Shown one piece after another: positions 36,549 through 43,643 of a stretch of DNA of 64,000 nucleotides; position 1 is the stretch's first letter; each line of letters opens with the position of its first letter. The translations under genes and the position numbers were made by a program. The notes under the pieces are model-generated. The model ran no database searches, was not told the DNA's origin, and saw nothing but the letters and a program-made list of their open reading frames with translations. Origin of the DNA: Herpetosiphon llansteffanensis (GTDB taxonomy: Bacteria; Chloroflexota; Chloroflexia; Chloroflexales; Herpetosiphonaceae); the NCBI RefSeq assembly GCF_003205875.1, contig NZ_PUBZ01000065.1:1-64000 (forward strand), in the 5' to 3' direction.

Positions 36549-36658
36549 ACTAAAAGTCCCACAATCGAGGGATACAACAGGGCTTGGACGTGGAGATCAG
36601 TTCATGCTAAGATGAAAATCATTGCAATTGCTAACCCTTGTGGTTTGAGTAGACACTT

Positions 36659-36955
36659 ATGAATGAGCACGCTCCACAACGATTTGTCCGTGATCCGGCG
36701 ATTGTTACCCGTAGCATTGGGAGTGAAACGGTGTTGGTTCCTGTGCGACCAAACACCGCCGCCCTCAATGCTATTTTTGCGCTTAACGAAACCGCCGCGC
36801 TGGTTTGGCAGGCTTTGGCAACGCCCCAAAGTTTGGCCGAATTGATTGAGCATGTGTGTGCCGAATACGATGTTGAACCGCGCGCCGCCCAAGACGATCT
36901 GATTCCGTTGTTGGAATCGATGCTTGAGGCCGCCGTTATTCAGGAGGTTGCCTAA
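36659..36955 (+). CDS. PqqD-like peptide chaperone (RiPP recognition element)
   Basis: 98 residues, PqqD family: RDPAIVTRSIGSETVLVPV (beta strands of the winged helix), LNAIFALNETAALVWQAL, then a helical C-terminus (AQDDLIPLLESMLEAAVI). PqqD-type RREs bind leader peptides and present them to a radical SAM enzyme; here the next gene is exactly such an enzyme, two bases away. The ribosome site is weak. This opens the candidate RiPP operon. Confidence 0.88.
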   Translation: MNEHAPQRFVRDPAIVTRSIGSETVLVPVRPNTAALNAIFALNETAALVWQALATPQSLAELIEHVCAEYDVEPRAAQDDLIPLLESMLEAAVIQEVA

Positions 36956-36957
36956 GC

Positions 36958-38073
36958 ATGGAATTATGTGCAGAAACCAACGATGCGGCGTTCAATGTCC
37001 GATTATCAGCTTTGGGGCGCGTGCCAGTTTCGATGTCGTTTGAGTTGACCGAGCGCTGTAACTTAAATTGCCAACATTGCTATATCAACTTGCCAGTCAA
37101 TCATCAAGCTGCTCGTCAACGCGAACTTTCAACCGATGAGTGCAAACGCTTGCTCGACGAGATGGCGGCGGCTGGCACGCTGTGGTTATTGCTCACTGGC
37201 GGCGAAATTATGGTGCGCCGCGATTTTGAAGAGTTATATCTTTATGCCCGCAACCTTGGCTTTGTGATTTCGATTTACACGAATGCTACCATGGTTACCC
37301 GCCAACGGGCCGAATTTTTGAGCAACTACAAGCCGCATTTGGTCGAAGTGACGCTCTATGGCGCAACCGCCGAAACCTACGAAACCGTGACGCGCGTGCC
37401 TGGCTCGTTTGCCAAGTGTATGCAAGGCTTGGCGCTGCTGGCCGAATATGAGCTAGACGTGGTGCTCAAAACCGTGCTGCTCAATATTAATTCGCACGAA
37501 TTTTTGGCCATGAAAGCTGTATCCGAGCACTATGGCTGGGATTTTCGCTACGACGGCATGATTCACCCACGTCTAAATGGCGATCGCTTCCCCACCACCT
37601 TGCGGCTGAGTCCAGAAGAATTGATTGCAATCGAAAAACTCGATCCCCAGCGGGTTGAGGAATGGCAGGATTATTGCAACGGCTTTTTGGGCTACCAAAT
37701 GAAGGGTGGCGAAAAAACTTTCACCTGTGGCGCTGCCAATAAATCGGGCCATGTCGATGCCTATGGGATGGTCAGCCCGTGTATGATTACCCGCACGCGC
37801 GCTGTCGATTGGCGGGCAACCAATTTTATGGATGTGTGGGATGGCTACTTGGCCGAAGTGCGCGAAACTCGCAACACCGAAGCCACTGCTTGCCACTCCT
37901 GCGAAATGTCACTGGTTTGTACCAATTGTCCAGGTTGGTCGACCTTAGAGCGTAACAGCTTGGAAAATCGCCCAATCGATTGGGTGTGTGATAGCACGAA
38001 GGCGCGGGTTTCAGCGTTTGCTGAAAATGCCGACCGTTGGATCAATAATGCAATTTGTCTAGAGGTTCGCTAA
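36958..38073 (+). CDS. Radical SAM/SPASM-domain peptide maturase
   Basis: 371 residues. The radical SAM cluster is Cys34-x3-Cys38-x2-Cys41 (RCNLNCQHCY), followed by LLLTGGEIMVRRDF (SAM-binding GGE). The C-terminal SPASM region has Cys-rich motifs TCGAANKSGHVDAYGMVSPCMI and CHSCEMSLVCTNCPGW for auxiliary [4Fe-4S] clusters. SPASM enzymes of this kind install thioether, C-C or related crosslinks in ribosomal peptides. Direct abutment to PqqD and a 56-codon peptide gene 21 bases downstream point to RiPP maturation. The exact chemistry is not predictable from sequence. Confidence 0.93.
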   Translation: MELCAETNDAAFNVRLSALGRVPVSMSFELTERCNLNCQHCYINLPVNHQAARQRELSTDECKRLLDEMAAAGTLWLLLTGGEIMVRRDFEELYLYARNLGFVISIYTNATMVTRQRAEFLSNYKPHLVEVTLYGATAETYETVTRVPGSFAKCMQGLALLAEYELDVVLKTVLLNINSHEFLAMKAVSEHYGWDFRYDGMIHPRLNGDRFPTTLRLSPEELIAIEKLDPQRVEEWQDYCNGFLGYQMKGGEKTFTCGAANKSGHVDAYGMVSPCMITRTRAVDWRATNFMDVWDGYLAEVRETRNTEATACHSCEMSLVCTNCPGWSTLERNSLENRPIDWVCDSTKARVSAFAENADRWINNAICLEVR

Positions 38074-38094
38074 CCGCGTACCGGAGGATGTCTC

Positions 38095-38265
38095 ATGGCA
38101 CAACAATCATCAACCAAGCCAGAACGCAAGCCCCGCAAAGCCTATGTCAAACCAACCATCGAAACGGTTGGCTTGCGGATTAAAGAAGATGTGTTGGCCG
38201 TGTGCCGCACCACCAGTAGCGCCACCTCGGGCGCAAACTGTAAAATCACGCCTTGCTTTAGCTAA
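38095..38265 (+). CDS. Putative RiPP precursor peptide (56 residues)
   Basis: A 56-codon gene with a strong ribosome site (GGAGG, seven bases before ATG). A Lys/Arg/Pro-rich leader contains Y17-V-K-P20-T-I22-E-T-V-G26, the same spacing as the YxxPxLxxxG element that RREs recognise in lasso leaders. The C-terminal 20 residues (from Cys37) hold three Cys (37, 49, 54) and many Ser/Thr: CRTTSSATSG, then ANCKITPCFS. It sits between the radical SAM gene (21 bases) and the HPr-kinase-like gene (15 bases). No lasso cyclase is nearby. Being a substrate of the upstream enzymes is inference but strongly supported by order, spacing and composition. Confidence 0.8.
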   Translation: MAQQSSTKPERKPRKAYVKPTIETVGLRIKEDVLAVCRTTSSATSGANCKITPCFS

Positions 38266-38280
38266 GCGTTCTTTTTTGCG

Positions 38281-39111
38281 ATGTTGATGCTTTCCATTGG
38301 CGGTTGTCGAATTGCGCTTGATCTGCCAGCGTGGCCAGCCATGGTCGACCAGCAATTTCAAATCAATGCTGCAACCGCCGATCTTCAGATTCACACCTGT
38401 GCTGCCGCTGACCGCTACCCGCTTGGTCAGCGGCTTTTTCAGGCCGATCAGGTTTGGGCGCTCTGGCAGCACGAGCATGTGCGCAGTATCGTCGGCCACC
38501 CGCCAACCCATGCCGAGCCATTGTGGGTGCTGCAACAAACCGCCGCCGATACATGGTTGCTCAGCCATGATCCAAGTGTTAGCGCCGCCGAAGTGCTATT
38601 CGATTATCCAGGCTTGCAGTTGATCTTAATTGAATGGCTGAGCGCCAATCAAGGTGGCTTGCTGCATGCCTGTGGCGTGGTTGATGCAGGGCAGGGCTTG
38701 CTGTTGGTTGGCCCGCCAGGCGTTGGCAAATCAACCTCGGCTCGCCTTTGGCATAGCGCGGGAGCCAGCATTCTGAGCGATGATCGGGTGATTGTGCGTT
38801 GGCATGCCGACCAGCTTTGGGCCTATGGCACGCCATGGTATAGCAGCGCTGGCTTGATCGCGGCCCAAGCCGCCCCAGTGCGGGCAATTTGCTACCCCAG
38901 CCATGGCCAAACCAACCAAGCCACGCGTTTAAGCAGCGCCCAAGCTTTGCGCCATTGGTTGCCCGAGCAATTTCTGCCCTTGTGGAATCCAATCGCGCTT
39001 GACCAAGCCTTGGAGCTTGCCGATTATGCTACCAGCAAAGTGGACCAATGGCACTTGGCGTTTGTGCCCGATTCTGAGGTAATTAGCTATGTGCGCCAAC
39101 TCCTTGGCTGA
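38281..39111 (+). CDS. HPr-kinase-like P-loop protein of RiPP clusters
   Basis: 276 residues. A Walker A motif LLVGPPGVGKSTSARL with a following ILSDDRVIVRW, as in HPr kinase/phosphorylase C-terminal domains. The N-terminal half (RIALDLPAWPAMVDQQFQI) has no known domain. Such HprK-like proteins recur beside PqqD/radical SAM and lasso peptide genes, where their role (possibly phosphorylation or ATP-dependent handling of the peptide) is not settled. No good ribosome site is visible; translational coupling to the peptide gene is possible. Its last 23 bases overlap the next gene. Confidence 0.82.
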   Translation: MLMLSIGGCRIALDLPAWPAMVDQQFQINAATADLQIHTCAAADRYPLGQRLFQADQVWALWQHEHVRSIVGHPPTHAEPLWVLQQTAADTWLLSHDPSVSAAEVLFDYPGLQLILIEWLSANQGGLLHACGVVDAGQGLLLVGPPGVGKSTSARLWHSAGASILSDDRVIVRWHADQLWAYGTPWYSSAGLIAAQAAPVRAICYPSHGQTNQATRLSSAQALRHWLPEQFLPLWNPIALDQALELADYATSKVDQWHLAFVPDSEVISYVRQLLG

Positions 39112-39535
39112 ACGGGTGCTCAGCGCCGCCGAGGCCTACGACTTGGCGCAGCTGGTTGTGCAGGCAGGTGGCAGGCTACAGCTCCAAGTGGCGGGCCGCA
39201 GTATGCAGCCAATCCTGCCCGACCAAACCTTGGTGACAATTGCTGATTTGCCAGCAACTATTGGCTTGGGCAGTGTGGTTTTGGCTGATGTTGGCCAACG
39301 CGTGGTTATGCATCGGGTGCTTTGGCGCAAACAGCAGCGATATTTGATTGCTGGCGATGCCTGCCCCTATTTCGATGGCTGGATCGAACGCTCAGCAATT
39401 GTGGCCCAAGCTGTTGCTTGGCAAACCCCAAATACGCGCTTGACGCTCAATCTGCTTCGGCGTTGCGCTCAATGGATTTTGGCGTGGCTGCGCCATGCGC
39501 GACGTTGGTTTATCAAACGTAACTATCTGAGGTAA
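39089..39535 (+). CDS. S24/S26-family signal-peptidase-like protein
   Basis: 148 residues. The conserved signal-peptidase blocks are present: GRSMQPILPDQTLVTI (catalytic Ser in G-R-S-M-x-P), VVMHRVLWRKQ and YLIAGDACPYFD. A hydrophobic C-terminal segment (LLRRCAQWILAWLRHAR) is basic-flanked and may associate with the membrane. Overlaps the preceding gene by 23 bases and abuts the C25 peptidase by two. A leader-removal or maturation role in the cluster is plausible but unproved. Confidence 0.82.
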   Translation: MCANSLAERVLSAAEAYDLAQLVVQAGGRLQLQVAGRSMQPILPDQTLVTIADLPATIGLGSVVLADVGQRVVMHRVLWRKQQRYLIAGDACPYFDGWIERSAIVAQAVAWQTPNTRLTLNLLRRCAQWILAWLRHARRWFIKRNYLR

Positions 39536-39537
39536 CT

Positions 39538-42500
39538 ATGCTCCAGCGTTGGTTAATTGGCTGTTTGGTGATGTCGATGGTGCTGATTCGGCAGCCGGTG
39601 GTAGCCCAAATTGCTCCCGCTCCGCTGACGATCCAACGCCATGGCCAGCGTGTGCAAATTAGCGTTCAGCTGCCAAAACCAAATCTGCAAGCCAATGCAA
39701 TTCGCTTGGCTGGCTGGCAGAATGATGCCACAGCCGATCAACCAGCCTTGCCGCGTTCAGCCCACTGGTTGGTTGTGCCAACTGGCTATCGATTACAGCT
39801 CAAATCGGTTGTCGCCAACGATCTACAAGCCTATCATCAGCAACTACAACTCAACCCGACCAGTGGTTGGGAAGTTGACCCATTGCAGCCAAGTAAAGCC
39901 GTCGCAACCAGCTCCCCAAGCACTGCGCTCAAACAAACTCAGTATCCAGCGGCCTGGGCGAGCCTTGGTCAGTCTGTCCAAGTGCGCGAGCAAGTGCTTG
40001 TGCCATTGACGATTTTTGGGGCGCAATGGCAACCAGCCAAGCAGCAACTCCTTTTGCCAAATTCGATTGATATTAGCCTCGAATTTGTGGCTGATTCCAC
40101 GCAACGCAAGCTGCGGCCTGATCCAGTTTGGAATGATTTGCTACGCCAACAAGTGCTTAACCCCAGCGATTTTGCAGCGCCTGCCTTAGAATCTCAAATG
40201 GCGAGCAGCGTGCCCTTGACCACTGGCTTGCGGGTGCGTTTTGCCAAACCTGGCATTAGCGAAATTCGCTGGAGCGATCTCCAAGCAGCGAGTGTGCCAA
40301 GCCAATGGATCAACCAAGCGGCCAATTTACAGCTTTGGCAGGGCCGCAAGCAACTGCCACGGTTACTTACCGCGACGGGCATGCTTTTTTATCTCCCGCC
40401 CTACAATCGCGATCAAAGCGACGAAGGCAGCGTGATTGTACGCTGGAATTCGCAACAAACAGGCACTGTATTGGTCAGTGAATCAGTTAATTCGGCTAAC
40501 CCAAGCCTCAATTACTACAACGAAACCCTGCGTTTGGAAGAACAAAAACTCTATTTAAGTGCTTTTCCAACGAGCGGCACAAACCGTTGGTGGTGGCAAT
40601 ATTGGTATAGCCCTGGTGCTGGCCAAACTGCCCAACCCTTGCAGATCAATTGGAATCTTGATAGTGCGACTCGTTTTGATCAGCCAGCCCGTTTGCGTTT
40701 GCGCTTGCACGGCGGCAATTTGGGCAATCGCCATCAGGCTGAAATTCGGCTCAACAATCGCTTGCTTACGACCATCACGATAACGGGCCATCAATTGCTT
40801 GAGCCAACGATGAGCGTGCCAAGCGGCTGGCTTAGCCCAACCAACCAACTGACGCTTGCGCCGATTGGCAACGAGCGCGAAACCAGCTTTCTCGATTGGG
40901 TTGAGCTTGATTATCAGCGCCAATTGCAGGCGGTTGCTGGCGAATTGCAGTGGTCAAGTAATCAGCCAAACCAAACGATCAGCAATATCAGCAGCGAAAA
41001 TCCGTTGCTGTTTGATGTGCAAACGCCCTTTGCGCCGCGGCGTTTGCTTGGCTGGAATTTGCAGCAAGGCCAATTAAGCTGGCAAACATCGGGCGCGCGC
41101 CAGTATTTGGTGCAAAGCCAGCGTCAAACGCCCTTGAGCAGCACATGGTTTAGCCAGCCCGATCTGAGCGCGGTCAGCCAACAAGCAGATTATCTGGTGA
41201 TTAGCTATAACCCTGCCAACTCCAGCAGTTGGAGCAGCGCCCTGCAACCGTTGCTTGCCCAACGGGCGAGCCAGGGCCTCAAACCATTATTGATCGACGT
41301 GCAGCAGATTTACGATCAATTTGGCGATGGGCGAGTTGATCAGCAATCGATTGCCGATTTTATCACGTATGGCTATGCCAATTGGCAGGCTCCAGCGCCG
41401 AGTTTCGTGCTGTTGGTTGGCGATGGCACTGCCGATCCGCATGATTACGCCGATAGCATTGGCCACCCAGTTACCAATTTTATTCCGCCCTATTTGGCTG
41501 ATGTTGACCCGTGGTTGCGCGAAACTGCTGCCGATAATCGCTATGTAACGGTGGCAGGCAGCGACAATTTGCCCGATTTATTTTTGGGTCGCATTCCAGC
41601 GCGTTCGCTGAGCGACGTTGAGAATGTGGTCAACAAAATTTTGAGCTATGAAGCTACGCCAAGTGATGCAGCATGGCTGAATAAGCTGCTGTTTATCGCC
41701 GATGATCCTGATCAATCAGGCGATTTTCCATGGCTTTCGAATGAAGTTGTGGAGATTTTGCCGCCGACGATTAACGAGCAATTACTGTATTACACGCCAA
41801 ATAGCAATCTGACTCAATTTCGGGCTGAGATTGTCAACGCAATCAATAGTGGCCAATTTTTGGTCAATTATGTTGGCCATGCAGGAATTGATGTTTGGGC
41901 TGAGCCAGCGATTTTTAATCCTCAATCGGTGGCGAGCTTGAATAACACAGCCTTGCCATTGGTGCTTTCATTGAGTTGCTATGCAGGCCATTATCAACAA
42001 AACGATCTGGAATCGTTGGCTGAAATGCAGATTTTGAAGCAGCAGCGGGGTGCGGTTGGCATGTGGGCGGCCAGCGGTTTAGGCATCGCTCATGGCCACG
42101 ATTACCTTGATCGTGGTTTCGTGAATGCAATTATCAACGATGGTTGGCGCTTGGTTGGGCCTGCGACTATTCAGGGTAAGCTTGATTTGGCAGCGGCCAA
42201 TATCTCGCCTGATTTGCTGGATACCTTTACCTTTTTTGGCGATCCGGCGCTGCGAGTGCCATTGCCAGCGCTGAATAGCTGGCAGCCAAACGCCGATTAT
42301 TATGAAGTATTGCAATATTCGCAGGCCAATCGGCTAACGCCCTTGGCAAATGATCAAGCCACGTTTAGCCAAATTATCAGCTTTGAGCAGCCACAGCATG
42401 GCCGTGCTTGGCTCGATGCAGATCAACAAATCATTCGGTATACGCCAGATCCTGTTTATAATGGGCTTGATTCATTCAGCTACCAAGTGCGCAATTTGAG

Positions 42501-42591
42501 CCTCAACCAAAGCTTGACGACAACGGTTACAATAAGCGTGACCGCGATCGCGCCGCAGCTCTATCTACCATTGACCGTCGCAGCGCCTTAA
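39538..42591 (+). CDS. Secreted C25-family (gingipain-like) cysteine peptidase
   Basis: 1017 residues with a signal peptide (LIGCLVMSMVLIRQPVVAQ). A long N-terminal pro/beta region is followed by the C25 catalytic domain (about 600-880): SFVLLVGDGTADPHDYADS, LFLGRIPARSLSDVENV, His781 in LVNYVGHAGIDVW and Cys814 in LSLSCYAGHY. A C-terminal cadherin/Ig-like domain (GRAWLDADQQIIRYTPDPVYNGLDSFSYQV) ends in LYLPLT. C25 peptidases cleave after Arg/Lys in gingipains and mature type IX cargo; specificity here is unknown. It is the last gene of the RiPP-like cluster, so it may be the leader protease or a toxin-like effector. Confidence 0.9.
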   Translation: MLQRWLIGCLVMSMVLIRQPVVAQIAPAPLTIQRHGQRVQISVQLPKPNLQANAIRLAGWQNDATADQPALPRSAHWLVVPTGYRLQLKSVVANDLQAYHQQLQLNPTSGWEVDPLQPSKAVATSSPSTALKQTQYPAAWASLGQSVQVREQVLVPLTIFGAQWQPAKQQLLLPNSIDISLEFVADSTQRKLRPDPVWNDLLRQQVLNPSDFAAPALESQMASSVPLTTGLRVRFAKPGISEIRWSDLQAASVPSQWINQAANLQLWQGRKQLPRLLTATGMLFYLPPYNRDQSDEGSVIVRWNSQQTGTVLVSESVNSANPSLNYYNETLRLEEQKLYLSAFPTSGTNRWWWQYWYSPGAGQTAQPLQINWNLDSATRFDQPARLRLRLHGGNLGNRHQAEIRLNNRLLTTITITGHQLLEPTMSVPSGWLSPTNQLTLAPIGNERETSFLDWVELDYQRQLQAVAGELQWSSNQPNQTISNISSENPLLFDVQTPFAPRRLLGWNLQQGQLSWQTSGARQYLVQSQRQTPLSSTWFSQPDLSAVSQQADYLVISYNPANSSSWSSALQPLLAQRASQGLKPLLIDVQQIYDQFGDGRVDQQSIADFITYGYANWQAPAPSFVLLVGDGTADPHDYADSIGHPVTNFIPPYLADVDPWLRETAADNRYVTVAGSDNLPDLFLGRIPARSLSDVENVVNKILSYEATPSDAAWLNKLLFIADDPDQSGDFPWLSNEVVEILPPTINEQLLYYTPNSNLTQFRAEIVNAINSGQFLVNYVGHAGIDVWAEPAIFNPQSVASLNNTALPLVLSLSCYAGHYQQNDLESLAEMQILKQQRGAVGMWAASGLGIAHGHDYLDRGFVNAIINDGWRLVGPATIQGKLDLAAANISPDLLDTFTFFGDPALRVPLPALNSWQPNADYYEVLQYSQANRLTPLANDQATFSQIISFEQPQHGRAWLDADQQIIRYTPDPVYNGLDSFSYQVRNLSLNQSLTTTVTISVTAIAPQLYLPLTVAAP

Positions 42592-42655
42592 GAATTTGCT
42601 TGACAATAATCGTGTAAACGATCGCTTTAGTGCGATTTGTAGCCTTTTAGTCCTA

Positions 42656-42684
42656 TTGCGCAATTGTAAAGAGAGCTATATAAT
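42656..42684 (+). promoter_or_regulatory. Promoter of the sortase gene
   Basis: TTGCGC (42656-42661), 17 bases, TATAAT (42679-42684). An imperfect inverted repeat GCGCAATT/AATTTGCGC flanks it and could be an operator. Confidence 0.55.
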
Positions 42685-42704
42685 TTGCGCCATTCTAGGG
42701 ATGA

Positions 42705-43613
42705 TTGAAGCATATAGAGTACGAGTTTGTAGTGGTACAACCGCCAACCATCGATTCGACACACGACGATTTGGGCTTGCTTCAAGAATTGCTGGCAGCA
42801 CCACCACCAGTGCGTTCGTCATTGCATCGACCTGCCCAACTTCGTTCGCTCAAAGAAGAGCGTAAGACTGCACTTCAAGGGTACCGTTTCCGTGGGGTGC
42901 TTGATGCTATTTTAGTGCGCTCAGAACGTTTGTTGATCGTTGGGGTAATCATTTTCTTTGGGTATTGGGTAGTCAATATCTATGGCCGCGATTGGTGGTA
43001 TGCGCGCAGCAATCCGGCTGCTCCGGCCCCAGTCTGGGAAGCACTTGCGCCAGGAGCCAGTGCTGCCGAGCTTGATCAGGTTTTGGGGCAACAACTCCCA
43101 GTGATTGCACCAGCGATTAGTGCTGCTGCACCAGATTATCTCGCGCCTGCTCAGGGATTTATTTTACAACCTGCAACGCCAACCCCAACGCCTGATCCCA
43201 TGAGTCTTGTGCCAAAACGGATTATCGTGCCCACAATGCAACTCGATAGTCCGATCCACGAAGTCTTTTTGCGCGATGGCATTTGGGAAGTTGCCGATTA
43301 TGCGGTAGGCTATCATCATGGCACAGCCTTACCGGGCAAGGGCAATACTGTTTTTGCTGGGCATGCAGGCATTCGTGGCAGTGTCTTTGGTCGACTGAAC
43401 GAACTTCAGCTTGGCCACGATATTTACGTTGAAACAGCTGATACTCGTTATCACTATCAAGTCCAAACGATTCAACAAGTTTGGCCAAACCAAGTCGAAG
43501 TTATGTATCCAACCGAGCAAGCAATAATCACGATGATTACGTGTACTGCTTGGGACACCCAACGGTTGGTCGTCAAAGCTCGGCTGATTGATCAGGCAGC
43601 GCTCTCCTCTTAA
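42705..43613 (+). CDS. Sortase (class D/E/F-type transpeptidase)
   Basis: 302 residues starting at TTG 42705 (AGGG four bases before; the GTG at 42732 is an alternative). A charged N-terminal part, one membrane segment (RLLIVGVIIFFGYWVV), a linker and the sortase domain: VPTMQLDSPIHEVFL, catalytic His220 in FAGHAGIRGSVF, Cys280 in IITMITCTAWDTQ and Arg287. Sorts proteins bearing a C-terminal motif to the cell surface. The next gene ends in an IPATG-type signal, so it is the likely substrate. Confidence 0.9.
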   Translation: MKHIEYEFVVVQPPTIDSTHDDLGLLQELLAAPPPVRSSLHRPAQLRSLKEERKTALQGYRFRGVLDAILVRSERLLIVGVIIFFGYWVVNIYGRDWWYARSNPAAPAPVWEALAPGASAAELDQVLGQQLPVIAPAISAAAPDYLAPAQGFILQPATPTPTPDPMSLVPKRIIVPTMQLDSPIHEVFLRDGIWEVADYAVGYHHGTALPGKGNTVFAGHAGIRGSVFGRLNELQLGHDIYVETADTRYHYQVQTIQQVWPNQVEVMYPTEQAIITMITCTAWDTQRLVVKARLIDQAALSS

Positions 43614-43643
43614 TTGCGGAGGCAATAGATCGAGGGGTTTCGC

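Noticed and set aside
38095-38265. Lasso peptide precursor
   Set aside because: The YxxPxIxxxG motif fits, but there is no lasso cyclase gene and a radical SAM enzyme is present instead.
42701-42865. ORF starting with ATG 42701 ahead of the sortase
   Set aside because: It has a slightly better start codon but lies in another frame from the sortase, has no domain and ends early.
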